Shown: positions 1-9,074 of the stretch, one piece after another
Position numbering within the stretch: position 1 is the first letter of the stretch
How the letters are laid out: each line of letters opens with the position of its first letter
Assembly (NCBI GenBank): GCA_021204405.1
Contig: JAJPZJ010000100.1
Coordinates: 1 to 46,196, forward strand
Direction of reading: 5' to 3'
DNA: 46,196 bases
Source of the DNA: Tannerellaceae bacterium
GTDB lineage: Bacteria; Bacteroidota; Bacteroidia; Bacteroidales; Tannerellaceae
Notes under the pieces: model-generated
The model's database searches: none
What the model was told of the DNA's origin: nothing
Seen by the model: the letters and a program-made list of their open reading frames with translations, nothing else
Made by a program: the position numbers and the translations under genes

Positions 1-4
1 TCCG

Positions 5-52
5 ACTTCAAATCCAGAATTTATAATAGGACATTATGCGGATAATCATTTA
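5..52. repeat. Left copy of terminal inverted repeat
   Basis: These 48 bases are identical to the reverse complement of the last 48 bases of the window (46149-46196). The inner boundary is sharp: after base 52 the two copies diverge. The outer boundary lies outside the window. On the plus strand it can be read as the peptide TSNPEFIIGHYADNHL, which fits the missing N-terminal part of the AraC gene at the right end, so this copy may be a duplicated AraC fragment. The stop codon of the TPR gene lies inside it. Confidence 0.95.
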
Positions 53-525
53 AGTAAAAGAGCCATCAGGTAAGCATCTGCTGCTCCTTTTATATCGTTT
101 AACTTTTGTAAGGTTACTCCCTTATTAAAATAAAGGATATAATCGTCTCCACTTTTAGCGATTGCCTCATTAAATATTTCCAATGCCTCTTCCGGCCTTT
201 CCTGGTTATCATAGGCGGAACCTAATAAAGCATATACAATTGACACGTTTTGTAATTCATCTGTTGCCTTTAATGCCTTTTCGCTCCAATTAATTGTTTC
301 CTGATAGTTCTCCATGGCCAGATAGCTCAATGCAATCTCATAATAGAGCAACATGGATTCCGGATAGGAGTTCAGCCCTTGCTTATAAAGCCGTATGGCG
401 CCTTCATAATCTCCTTTGTCATGTAATTCAATGCCCTGGTTGACGATGGCTTCAAAGCTTGTTTGTGCCTGAATATTGAAAATTGTTGAAATCCAAAAGC
501 CCAATAATAAAATATATCTGTACAT
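46..525 (-). CDS. Exported TPR-repeat protein, C-terminus possibly cut
   Basis: The 159-residue product begins with a signal peptide (MYRYILLLGFWISTIFNIQAQ). It continues as about four tetratricopeptide repeats, with recurring patterns such as GIELHDKGDYEGAIRLYKQG, ALSYLAMENYQETINWSEKA and EEALEIFNEAIAKSGDDY. TPR proteins are helical protein-binding scaffolds, so a periplasmic or envelope-associated scaffold role is likely, but the partner is unknown. The stop codon (TGA at 46-48) and the last residue come from the terminal inverted repeat. The natural C-terminus may therefore be longer and replaced here by the repeat junction. The gene diverges from the rhamnosidase at 743, with about 220 bp between them. 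Confidence 0.75.
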   Translation of the reverse strand: MYRYILLLGFWISTIFNIQAQTSFEAIVNQGIELHDKGDYEGAIRLYKQGLNSYPESMLLYYEIALSYLAMENYQETINWSEKALKATDELQNVSIVYALLGSAYDNQERPEEALEIFNEAIAKSGDDYILYFNKGVTLQKLNDIKGAADAYLMALLLK

Positions 526-742
526 GAAACTCTTTGATTACTGTAAACTATAAGTTAAGGTACTACTTAAGGAAATAAGCTCCAACAAAAAATGAATTTT
601 TTCCTTTTGATGGAATAGGTAGGCTTTCAGTTTTCTTTGTAAAAGGACGTTTGGCAGAATTTTCCGCGGTAAACTGACATATTGAATTAAATAACTATCT
701 TTATTTTATAAATAACCAGGTAATTTTCTAAATCTAAAAAAT

Positions 743-3525
743 ATGAAAACACATCTGATAAAATCTTTAACTTTTTTAGTATGTATATTCTTTATTTCTA
801 CAAAGTGTTATTCGATAGAAGTCTATGATACACGTTGTGAAAATCAATTACTGCCTTTAGGAGTAAATACAAAAACACCCTCTTTTTCATGGAAGTTAAC
901 TTCTGCCGAACGGGGTATCTGGCAACAGGCTTACCGGATTATTGTTGCAGACAACAAGGCGGATATAGATAACAACAAAGGTAATATATGGGATTCAGGA
1001 AAATGTATTTCCGGCCAATCCCTGAATATTATTTATGGTGGGGATGAATTGCAGCCGGCCTTAAAATATTACTGGAAAGTACAGGTTTGGGATAATAAGG
1101 ATAACATTTCTTTATGGTCGGACGCCTCTTTTTTCCGGATGGGTTTACTAACCAAAAAAGATTGGTTGCTTGCAAAATGGATTGCGCTGGATACGATTGA
1201 TCCGGGAAACCGTATTTTACCCGGCTCTCCCCATCCGGATAAAGAGTTGGATAAAGAACCGGTCATGCCTCAATTCCGGCGGTCTTTTCAACTAAATAAA
1301 AAAGTAGCGGAAGCAACCCTCTTCATTACGGGGCTGGGCCATTTTGAACTTAGCCTCAACGGACAGAAGGTCGGAGATCATTTTCTGGACCCGGGTTGGA
1401 GTAACTATGAAAAAACAGCCTGGTATGTAACATTCGATATGACGGACAGGCTACAGACCGGTGAAAACGTCCTGAGAGTACGTTTAGGTAATGGATTCTT
1501 TCATATTCCACGAAATCGTGACCGTTATCACAAGCTCCTGACATCGTATGCTTTTCCTAAAATGCTCTGTAAATTACAGATCACTTATGAAGATGGAACA
1601 ATAGAAAATATTGTTAGCGATTCACAGTGGAAAGTCACCGCCAGTCTGGTTACCTTTTCAAGTATATACGAGGCGAAGACTATAATGCGATGTTGGAAGA
1701 AACCGGATGGAATCATGCGGCGTTTGACGACCGGCATTGGACACATCCTGTAGAAACTACTTTCCCCGGTGAGTTACTGTCACAAAGTGCACCTCCGCTG
1801 AAAGTCCGGCAGGTATTTAGCCCCATCTCCGTAAAAGAAACACAGCCTGGCATTTACATCTATGATTTCGGGCAGAACGCATCTGCTATTGTCTCCCTTA
1901 AAGTGAGAGGAGAAAAAGGGTGTACGGTTACCATGCGTTCGGCCGAGTACCTTACAGATGATGGGCTGGCCAACCAGGATAACAGCGGGAAAAACTATTA
2001 TTACTCTTATACACTTTCGGGAAAGGACAGTGAATGCTGGAATCCTTCCTTTTCCTATTATGGTTTTCGCTATGTCCAGGGGGAAGGCGCCGTACCGGAG
2101 GGTATAGATAACCCGTTATCCCTGCCGGTTGTAGAAGGACTGGAAATGTGGCATATACGCAATAATTCTGAAACTGTGGGGGCATTTACTTGTTCCAATA
2201 CACTTTTCAATGATATTTACAGGCTGATAGACTGGTCGGTGAAAAGTAATATGACCAGTGTATTGACAGATTGCCCGCACAGGGAGAAGCTGGGTTGGTT
2301 GGAACAGGTACACCTGATGAGTAAATCTATTGTCTATAACTACGACATCAGGCAAATGCTTTATAAAACCATCAGGGATATGAAAGATGCGCAGCAACCC
2401 AACGGGCTTATTACGAATACAGCACCCGAGTATGATATTTTCTCCGATGACTTCCGGGATTCTCCCGAATGGGGAAGCGCAGGTGTGCTTGTTCCGTGGT
2501 TCTTATATACCTGGTACGGCGATCAGTCGGTACTATCAGAAAATTACGACCTGATGAAAAAGTATGTGGATTACCTGACCTCCAGGTCTACCGGTCATAT
2601 CGTTTATCATGGTTTGGGTGACTGGTGCGATCTGGGGCCGGAGCATCCGGGGTATAGCCAGTTGACAAGCCGGGGGCTTACTTCTACTGCTATTTATTAT
2701 CATGATCTCTGTCTCCTATCCCGGATAGCTATGATAGTAGGTTACGAGGAAGATGCGGCACATTACAAATCAATGGCTGAAGAGGTAAAAACAGCATTCA
2801 ATGAAAAGTTCTTTGACAAAAAGAAAGGATATTATGATACCGGAAGCCAGACTGCAAACGCTATGCCCCTTTTCTTAGGTTTGACACCCGCTGAGCATTA
2901 CGAATCAGTTTTCAACCAGTTGATTAAAGATATCCGCTCCCGGGATAACAGCACAACTGCAGGAGATGTCGGTTTTAATTATCTGTTGCGGATATTGGAA
3001 AAAGAAGGTGCTTCTGATGTAATATTTGATATGAATAATCAAACCAACAAGCCCGGCTATGGGTATCAGTTGCAACAGGGGGCTACCTCCCTTACGGAGT
3101 CATGGAATGCATTGAAAACGGCTTCACACAATCATTTCATGCTCGGACAGCTTATGGAATGGTTCTACAGCGGGTTAGGCGGCATTAAACCTATGAATGA
3201 AGAAGATTACCAGGCTTTCAAACGTTTTATCATCCATCCGCAAATGGTGGGAGATATCACCTATGCACAGGTAGATTTTAATTCCCCTTATGGAATAATC
3301 AGTAATCATTGGGAAAAAACATCTTCCGGCTATCGATATCAGGTCCGGATACCTGTCAATACTTCTGCTTATGTATATTTTCCTACAACAACTCCCGGTG
3401 GAATTACAGCCAATGGTTTACCGGTTGGTGAAGTGGAAAATATGGTTTTTGTGAGGAAGGAGAAAGACGCATTGATATATAAAGTGAATTCGGGACACTA
3501 TGATTTTTATGTAGAAAGCAGGTAA
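743..3525 (+). CDS. GH78 alpha-L-rhamnosidase (one frameshift near 1670)
   Basis: The gene encodes a secreted enzyme of about 927 residues that removes terminal alpha-L-rhamnose, probably from rhamnogalacturonan or glycosides. The signal peptide runs MKTHLIKSLTFLVCIFFI. It is followed by the N-terminal Bac_rhamnosid fibronectin/beta modules (YDTRCENQLLPLGVNTKTPSFSW), a lectin-like domain (ATLFITGLGHFELSLNGQKVGDHFLDPGWSNYEK is cut into two recognisable blocks) and the six-hairpin catalytic domain. The latter has the family motif TDCPHREKLGWLEQ near 2265-2305. The frame changes at about 1670: FSSIY in the first frame continues as GEDYNAMLEETGW in the second, which one missing G (cgagg for cggagg) explains. 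Other breaks in the window suggest a sequence error rather than a dead gene. Two further pectin enzymes follow downstream, so a pectin side-chain role is likely. Confidence 0.9.
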
Positions 3526-3686
3526 ATTTTACACAGCGATCTAAGAATATTCTGTAAAAGATTTAAGGATGACTAAAGGTTTGCGGCTGAAGGCTGAAAG
3601 GGGTTAAAATTCTTAAGAGATTATTACATTATCACTGAACTTACCCATATGCTGATTGTTCCAATATACACCAGCAAATGGTGATA

Positions 3687-3694
3687 TATCTTTC
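3687..3694 (+). promoter_or_regulatory. Possible promoter -7 box (TATCTTTC)
   Basis: TATCTTTC resembles the Bacteroidetes -7 consensus TAnnTTTG, and a TTGTTCC stretch sits about 25-30 bases upstream. It would start a transcript with a leader of about 120 nt before the small gene at 3820. The last base differs from consensus, so this is tentative. Confidence 0.35.
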
Positions 3695-3699
3695 CCTGA

Positions 3700-3819
3700 C
3701 AGGAAGGGTAAAGGAACGACGCCCGTGAGTGATAGATCTCACAGGATAAGTTCAAACGCAGGGCAATATTGTCCTGGGAAATAAATTACAGATTATAAAT
3801 TATTTAAAGAGTATTTTTT
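3700..3819 (+). promoter_or_regulatory. Structured 5' leader of small gene
   Basis: The leader contains several short helices. GTGAG/CTCAC flanks an 8-base loop (3725-3742). CAGGGCAAT pairs with ATTGTCCTG (3759-3776, one G-U pair). A C-rich/G-rich CCCTGACAGGAAGGG element lies just before them, at 3694-3708. The rest of 3526-3686 after the rhamnosidase shows no gene. A structured leader before a very short gene suggests post-transcriptional control, for example a temperature- or translation-responsive leader, but I cannot match it to a named riboswitch. Confidence 0.4.
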
Positions 3820-3992
3820 ATGAGAACTAAAAATTCATCAGATTCAAGAGGTCAACAGACTCGTAATGAATCAGGACGTTCAGGATCTTCTTCAGATAGC
3901 AAAAATCAAATTCAGGTTCAAACGGTGGTTGTGGTAGCCAGTCTGGCGATATACCTCGCGATTCTAATGGACGTTTTAAATCAACAAAATAA
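3820..3992 (+). CDS. Small low-complexity Ser/Gly/Asn-rich basic protein (frameshifted)
   Basis: The gene starts MRTKNSSDSRGQQTRNESG. With one A restored in the A-run at 3901-3905 it continues as KSNSGSNGGCGSQSG and ends RDSNGRFKSTK at a TAA at 3990-3992, giving about 58 residues. Without the correction the frame turns hydrophobic (VVVVASLAIYLAIL) and runs to 4014, which is less likely because the Gly/Ser/Asn repeat character is lost. The composition (Arg/Lys, Gly, Asn, Ser, ending in an R-D-x-x-G-R-F pattern) suggests a disordered nucleic-acid-binding tail or stress protein. I do not recognise a named family. It has its own leader upstream and a strong terminator about 100 bp downstream. Confidence 0.5.
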
Positions 3993-4090
3993 CGAATCGT
4001 TTTTTGTGGTTTGAAAGAGAATCCTAAAACCAAGATGTGAATTTATTTTTCCCATAGCTTTGCTGTGGAAACATGAATTTAACAAAAATG

Positions 4091-4137
4091 GAACAACTTC
4101 CAGGCGTGTAATATCGCAGGAAGTTGTTCTTTTTTTA
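4091..4137 (+). terminator. Rho-independent terminator
   Basis: A perfect 11-bp stem is formed by GAACAACTTCC (4091-4101) and GGAAGTTGTTC (4119-4129). The loop is 17 nt and a run of T follows. It ends the transcript of the small gene at 3820 and insulates the transporter that begins at 4196. Confidence 0.85.
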
Positions 4138-4168
4138 TTCCCTTTCCACTTCCCTGTTTAAATAGCTG

Positions 4169-4176
4169 TATCTTTG
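4169..4176 (+). promoter_or_regulatory. Promoter -7 box (TATCTTTG) of EamA transporter
   Basis: TATCTTTG is an exact match to the Bacteroidetes -7 consensus TAnnTTTG. It lies 19 bp before the ATG at 4196, so the leader is very short. Confidence 0.65.
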
Positions 4177-4195
4177 CCTCCTCTTATAGGAACAA

Positions 4196-5070
4196 ATGAA
4201 ACAGGTTATTATCAAATTACATATCTCTATCCTGCTGGCAGGTGCTACCGGATTATTTGGAAAACTGATCACCCTTAATGAAGGACTCCTGGTGTGGTAT
4301 CGTATGCTCTTGGCTTCGGGGCTGTTTTTCCTGTTTTTAGTGGTATCCAAACGCTTCCGCCGTATTTCCGTGCATGACTTTATTCGTATTGCAGGCGTTG
4401 GCTTCCTGATTGCCCTTCACTGGGTGTTTTTCTATGGAAGTATCAAGGCTTCAAACGTTTCAGTTGGAGTAGTCAGTTTTTCCACGGTTGGTTTTTTTAC
4501 CGCCTTATTTGAGCCCCTTATTCTGAAACGTAAAATCCGTTTGCGTGAATTTATCTATAGCTTTATCTCTTTGCTGGGGGTATGCCTGATTTTTTCGCTG
4601 GATGTACGCTACCGGTTAGGAATCGGACTGGGTGTAATCTCCGGAGCGCTGGCCTCTCTTTTACCATATATACCAAACGGGTAGGGACATGGTATCCCGC
4701 CGGTACGATCTTCCTGTATGAAATGGTAGGAGGATTTTTGGTGTTGTCTCTTTTCCTGCCTTTGTATTTACATTATTTCCCGGTTGATACCCTGTTGCCC
4801 GGCTGGAGTAACTTTGGCTATCTGCTGGTATTTGTTATCTTCTGTACCATCTGCCTGCAAATATTGCAAATCCAGGTTTTGCGTAAAATCTCTGCCTTTA
4901 CGGTAAACCTCTCTTACAATCTCGAGCCTGTATATAGCATCATCCTGGCAATGATCTTCTTTAGCGAAGCGAAAGAATTAAGTGTTGCCTTTTATGCAGG
5001 TGTGAGCCTGATTGTTTTTTCTGTTCTGCTGCAATCGTTGCAGGTAAGGAAAGAGAACCGTCCGTCCTAA
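4196..5070 (+). CDS. EamA/DMT-family transporter (one frameshift)
   Basis: This is an integral inner-membrane protein of about 290 residues with roughly ten hydrophobic helices in two repeated halves, as in the EamA (DUF6, drug/metabolite transporter) family of small-molecule exporters or permeases. The first half shows LLAGATGLFGKLITLNEG and LIALHWVFFYGSIKASNVS, the classic EamA half-repeat. The second half shows SFTVNLSYNLEPVYSIILA-like sequence (AFTVNLSYNLEPVYSIILAM). The frame changes at the T-run 4659-4662: GALASL continues as FTIYTKRVGTWYPAG if one T is added. It has its own promoter and stands alone, so the substrate cannot be told. Confidence 0.85.
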
Positions 5071-5182
5071 CCTCTACTACCAGTTAGTTCCGTATTATTC
5101 ATATAATATGTATGAATAGTATATCAGTGGTGGTCGGAAGATTTATTAAAAATATAAATGTCTATAAAATAAAACCTTACTT

Positions 5183-5251
5183 GTTCCCCGCGCAAGCGGG
5201 AATCGCATGAAAACCGTCCCTTCTTCTGCGGTCCCCGCCTGCGCGGGGAAC
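5183..5251. repeat. Palindromic intergenic repeat, element A
   Basis: Two 25-bp arms, 5183-5207 and 5227-5251, are imperfect inverted copies sharing the core GTTCCCCGCGCA. Each arm is itself nearly palindromic (CCCCGC..GCGGGG). The GC-rich arms stand out from the AT-rich intergenic DNA. A related element (B) lies at 7029-7155, on the other side of the GH28 gene. It resembles REP/MITE-like intergenic palindromes. Apart from this element, 5071-5371 shows no gene. Confidence 0.8.
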
Positions 5252-5371
5252 TTCGTCTTTAATCTATACAAACCAGTTATTCTACCTTTTATACTAATTC
5301 GTCCACATACATATATAAGGGATAGGTTAATATTGCAAAAGTAGAAATGAACTTTAAATGGCTGATACCAG

Positions 5372-5571
5372 ATGAAAAAACTATTCTTTTTTATCGGGTT
5401 GTGTATCATCGGTTTCCAGCAGAATGTAGGAGGATGGCCAGAGTTAAAACAGGGAATAAAACCCCTGGATACTGACCACGATGGTATCCCGGATGAATGG
5501 GCTGCCGCAGCCTGGTAGCAGACCTGATACAGGCTGGAAATGAAGAGCCCGGGACAGATAAATATAAATAA
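5372..5571 (+). pseudogene. Remnant of a pectate lyase gene
   Basis: The reading frame begins with a signal peptide (MKKLFFFIGLCIIGFQQ). It passes directly into NVGGWPELK and LDTDHDGIPDEW, which is the C-terminal calcium-binding D-x-D-x-D-G-x-P-D-x-W segment usual in secreted Bacteroidetes PL1 pectate lyases. The several hundred residues of the parallel beta-helix between them are absent. A stop follows at 5516-5518, and the tail resumes one base off (ADLIQAGNEEPGTDKYK, stop at 5569). The simplest reading is an internal deletion that joined the leader to the tail. It sits just before the GH28 gene, consistent with a former pectin locus. Confidence 0.65.
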
Positions 5572-5601
5572 GGTACAGAAGATATTAAAACAAATAGAAA
5601 C

Positions 5602-7014
5602 ATGAAAAACACTAAATTAGGCTTATTATTCCTCTCCTTTCTGTTTGGTATAACCGGATTGTATGCACAGATACCGGAACACATTTGGGCAGAAAGTCAG
5701 GAGATCGAAAAACAGATCAAACAAACCCATTTCCCTGCAAACCTGTATGTTATTACCGATTTTGGAGTTACCGCCGGTGATGCGTCTGCCTTGTGCCATG
5801 AAGCTATTAACCGAGCAATCACCACCTGTAGTGAACAGGGAGGCGGTACGGTACTAATTCCCAAAGGAGAATTCCATACCGGCCCTATTACATTAAAGAG
5901 TAATGTAAACCTGCATCTCGAAGAGGGTGCCGTATTAAAGTTCTCTACCGATCCGGAGCTCTACCTGCCGGTCGTATTGACTCGCTGGGAGGGACTGGAC
6001 TGCTATAACCTGCGCCCGTTGATCTACGCATATGGTGAAACCAATATCGCCATTACCGGTAAAGGTGCCATCGATGGGCAGGGTAGTGAAGAACATTGGT
6101 GGTATATGAAAGGATCTCCTCATTACGGATGGAAAGAGGGAATGATCAGCCAGTTGGATAAAGGCCGTCCCCGGTTATTGGAAGAAGCCGAAGCGGGTGT
6201 ACCCATAGAAGAACGGATCATGACCTTGGAAGATGGCCTTCGCCCCCAACTCATCAACTTCTATAACTGTAATACTATTCTGATAGAAGATGTCACTTTA
6301 CTGAATTCTCCATTTTGGGTAATCCACCCGCTTTTCTGTGAAAGCCTGATTGTACGGGGAGTAACTATCAACAGCTATGGCCCGAATAGTGACGGATGCG
6401 ACCCGGAATCGAGTAAAAACGTATTGATCGACAATTGTGTATTCGATACCGGTGACGACTGTATTGCGATCAAGAGTGGCCGGAACGCCGACGGACGTAA
6501 GTGGGATGTCCCAAGTGAAAATATTATTGTACGTAACTGCTATATGAAAGACGGGCATGGCGGAGTAGTGGTAGGAAGCGAAATATCCGGCGGCTACCGG
6601 AACCTGTTTGTTGAGAATTGCCGCATGGATAGCCCTAACCTCGACCGGGTGATCCGTATCAAAACAAACACCTGCCGCGGAGGTGTGATCGAGAATATAT
6701 ATGCACGGAATATCACCGTAAGTGAATGCCGGGAAGCCGTATTGAAAATCAACCTACTGTACGAGCTCAATGAAATATGCGACCGAAGCTTTCCCCCGGT
6801 AGTCCGGAATGTATACCTCGACAATATAACCAGTGAGAAAAGTAAATATGGTGTGTTGATAAGAGGCCTTGAAGAAAGTGTAAATATTGAAAATATTCAT
6901 ATTACCAATTCCTCTTTCAGCAATGTCCAGTCCGGAGGCAATGCGATTTCCGGCGGAATAGAAGGCCTTAATCTGAAAAGCCTGAAAATAAATGGAAGTC
7001 CTGTAAATGAATAG
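5602..7014 (+). CDS. GH28 polygalacturonase-family glycoside hydrolase
   Basis: This is a secreted 470-residue enzyme with signal peptide MKNTKLGLLFLSFLFGITGLYAQ and a right-handed beta-helix. It hydrolyses alpha-1,4 galacturonic bonds of pectin, or a rhamnogalacturonan variant of them. All four GH28 signatures are visible: NSDGCD (about residue 262), GDDC (about 284-287, catalytic aspartates), GHGG (about 318-321) and RIKT (about 351-354). The reading frame is intact. The start was chosen because it gives a clean signal peptide. It follows the pectate-lyase remnant and is flanked by palindromic elements A and B. The GH105 enzyme that would finish unsaturated oligouronides is convergent with it. 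Confidence 0.93.
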   Translation: MKNTKLGLLFLSFLFGITGLYAQIPEHIWAESQEIEKQIKQTHFPANLYVITDFGVTAGDASALCHEAINRAITTCSEQGGGTVLIPKGEFHTGPITLKSNVNLHLEEGAVLKFSTDPELYLPVVLTRWEGLDCYNLRPLIYAYGETNIAITGKGAIDGQGSEEHWWYMKGSPHYGWKEGMISQLDKGRPRLLEEAEAGVPIEERIMTLEDGLRPQLINFYNCNTILIEDVTLLNSPFWVIHPLFCESLIVRGVTINSYGPNSDGCDPESSKNVLIDNCVFDTGDDCIAIKSGRNADGRKWDVPSENIIVRNCYMKDGHGGVVVGSEISGGYRNLFVENCRMDSPNLDRVIRIKTNTCRGGVIENIYARNITVSECREAVLKINLLYELNEICDRSFPPVVRNVYLDNITSEKSKYGVLIRGLEESVNIENIHITNSSFSNVQSGGNAISGGIEGLNLKSLKINGSPVNE

Positions 7015-7028
7015 AAGAAAAGAAACGA

Positions 7029-7155
7029 GTTTCCCGCGCAGGGGAGGATTGCAAAATCACTGACCATTTCCACTAAAATGGATTAAAATCACTGACCATT
7101 TCCACTAAAATGGATTTCTGTCTGTGCTAATGCGATCCCCGCCTGTGCGGGGAAC
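7029..7155. repeat. Palindromic intergenic repeat, element B, with tandem 32-mers
   Basis: The outer arms 7029-7052 and 7132-7155 are inverted relatives of element A (TTCCCGCGCAG versus CTGTGCGGGGAA). Between them is a perfect tandem duplication of 32 bp (7053-7084 and 7085-7116). Each unit contains a small hairpin, CCATTT/AAATGG. The element directly follows the GH28 stop codon and fills the first half of the 7015-7323 gap. Confidence 0.85.
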
Positions 7156-7202
7156 AGTTTTTGTCAACTCAAGACTGGGCTGTTCAAATCCTGTAAGTAT
7201 GC

Positions 7203-7233
7203 ATACAATCAACCCAAAACCGATTGATTGTAT
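7203..7233. terminator. Stem-loop between convergent GH28 and GH105 genes
   Basis: ATACAATCAA (7203-7212) pairs perfectly with TTGATTGTAT (7224-7233) around an 11-nt loop. Its position between two convergent genes suggests a bidirectional terminator, although the T tracts are weak. Confidence 0.5.
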
Positions 7234-7323
7234 ATATGGTATTAGTCAGCCCCTGGGTATTACGTTTCACTAGGGATATTCACATTTTACCTTGAAGAGG
7301 GTAAAGATTTTCAAACTGTACCT

Positions 7324-8661
7324 TTACCTCGCCAATTCATATTCCAGGCTTGCCATAATAAAAGGCCCGATAGCTTTCCCCTCATTCCGGGTAATAGCAA
7401 TATCATTCCCACATAGATAATAATTAATAGTTCCGGTACGTGAATGATCTTTAGCCGGCCCTAAACCTGCGGAAGCACACGACTGGATAATCACCAGATC
7501 ACCATTCACATCTTCCCTGATAAAATTCCGAATCATTCCCTGGTAACCCTTTTCTGCTACATCCTGATAAGTCTCTTTATCTAATACTCCGATACGTATC
7601 CCTTTCAGGTAAGCATAGGTAAACATACCCGATGCAGATGATTCCATATAATTGGGGCTGTCGCATACATTATAGGTTTCTCCCTCTACGGTATCGCCTA
7701 TCACATCTGCCGAAACACTTCCGTCGTATTGCACTAACTGATACCAGCTACCGGCCTCCTTATCCTGATAAAGCGCAAGGCCACCAGCTACCTGGTTAAC
7801 AATGGTAACCAGATCCTGGTAATTTGCATGTTCTTTTGGCATCACTTCCAGTACATCCACCAAAGCTGCAAAATACCAACCCATACCACGTCCCCAGAAC
7901 TCCGGCGAACATCCTTTGTAAGGCTCCTCTTTGCGGGCCCAGAAAGCGTTCGGATCGGTTGGATCGGCTGCCCATCCGTGGTAATTCAATTGTTTGTCGC
8001 TATCATAGGTATAAGTATGAATTGTAATAAACTGGGAAGCGATATCCGACCAGGAGCCCTGGTTATCCTCTTCTCCCAACTCTTCCCCGAACAGCGATTG
8101 CCACTCAGCATACATGGCAGTTCCCATATAAAGCCCGTCGAGCCACATCTGGTTCGGATAGATCGCTTTATGAAAGAATCCTCCTGTTCCCGGCTTATCA
8201 CTTCCGATGCGGCTATGATCGTATTTGAGTTTATTTCTTAGGAATGTAAAACAGGCTTTATACCGGTTAGCATCGGTTTCATTCCCTTTTGCCTTTTCCA
8301 TTTCATGCAATACCCGGAAAATCTTTCCCGCAGCCAGGTCATCGATATTACTTTCTCCTACATGCAGCGTATCCTGCCCCTGCAAACAGAAATCGGCATA
8401 AGCTTTTACTGTATTATAGTACTCTTCCTTGTCGGGATATTGTTGCCATGCCTTCAGTATGCTGAATGCTACCAGGCCCGGCACGTAGTCCCATTTGGCT
8501 GTAGCCAGCCGTTGCTCTCTTTTGTTACTCAGGAAATTCTTTAAAGCAACTGTTTCCGTCATTTTTTGCGAGTACAGAGTCTCCGTGGTTTTTTCAGCCT
8601 TCTCTGTACATGAATTCAAACAAATGCATACGGTTAAAGTAACCAGAATTTTTTTCGTCAT
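7324..8661 (-). CDS. GH105 unsaturated rhamnogalacturonyl/uronyl hydrolase, lipoprotein
   Basis: The product of about 445 residues folds as an (alpha/alpha)6 barrel of the YteR/GH105 type. This family hydrates the unsaturated uronic acid left at oligosaccharide ends by pectate or rhamnogalacturonan lyases and so releases it. The conserved WLDGLYMG motif carries the likely catalytic Asp (about residue 175 counted from the chosen start), and FWGRGMGWYFAALVDVLE is typical of the active-site rim. The start at 8661 gives a lipoprotein signal (MTKKILVTLTVCICLNSC), so the earlier in-frame ATG at 8736 is rejected. The gene is intact. Together with GH28, GH78 and the lyase remnant it forms a small pectin-processing set. 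Confidence 0.9.
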   Translation of the reverse strand: MTKKILVTLTVCICLNSCTEKAEKTTETLYSQKMTETVALKNFLSNKREQRLATAKWDYVPGLVAFSILKAWQQYPDKEEYYNTVKAYADFCLQGQDTLHVGESNIDDLAAGKIFRVLHEMEKAKGNETDANRYKACFTFLRNKLKYDHSRIGSDKPGTGGFFHKAIYPNQMWLDGLYMGTAMYAEWQSLFGEELGEEDNQGSWSDIASQFITIHTYTYDSDKQLNYHGWAADPTDPNAFWARKEEPYKGCSPEFWGRGMGWYFAALVDVLEVMPKEHANYQDLVTIVNQVAGGLALYQDKEAGSWYQLVQYDGSVSADVIGDTVEGETYNVCDSPNYMESSASGMFTYAYLKGIRIGVLDKETYQDVAEKGYQGMIRNFIREDVNGDLVIIQSCASAGLGPAKDHSRTGTINYYLCGNDIAITRNEGKAIGPFIMASLEYELAR

Positions 8662-8869
8662 CGATTCGTTCAATTTAAAGGTTAATACTAGTCTTGAAAT
8701 TAAATTCTTGTGTGGTGTGGGATTTGTTGGCCTCAAACATACATAAAAAACAGGAATTTATCCATACTTACCGGAAAATAAGTAGGTTGCTGTTACAATT
8801 TTGTTTTGTTCGGGCACAATTTCTTTCGCTTCCCTACTCTTTTATTTGCATGGAAAGGCTATTTAATTA

Positions 8870-8935
8870 CGTTCCACGGTCGTGAAACGTACGTTCTACG
8901 ACTGTGAAACGTATATTCCACGACCGTGGAATATA
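8870..8935. repeat. Three tandem 22-bp palindromic units
   Basis: Units 8870-8891, 8892-8913 and 8914-8935 follow head to tail. Each is an imperfect palindrome of the form TTCCACG-nn-CGTGGAA (the third is nearly perfect; the second carries paired changes CTACGACTGTG). They lie upstream of the GH105 gene and downstream of the barrel-protein gene, inside the 404-bp gap 8662-9065. Phased dyads like these could be a multi-site operator or a repeat-family insertion. Confidence 0.8.
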
Positions 8936-9026
8936 ATTAAACTCTCTATATCCGCAAAAAAGCTGCCTGAAAACAAAAGAAATATTCTATAGGTCTTTGA
9001 AAATATATAGGATAGCTTCAAATACC

Positions 9027-9074
9027 TTTCTATAAACTTTTTCCGGAACCTATTTCTCTAAAGGTTTATAGAAA
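9027..9074 (-). terminator. Stem-loop at the 3' end of the barrel-protein gene
   Basis: TTTCTATAAAC (9027-9037) pairs with GTTTATAGAAA (9064-9074), which overlaps the stop region of the minus-strand gene. It probably acts as its terminator. Confidence 0.55.

Noticed and set aside
7053..7116. CRISPR array
   Set aside because: Only two adjacent 32-bp copies with no spacer, and no cas genes in the window.
8661..8736. Earlier start of the GH105 gene at 8736
   Set aside because: It would put 25 residues before a perfect lipoprotein signal peptide.
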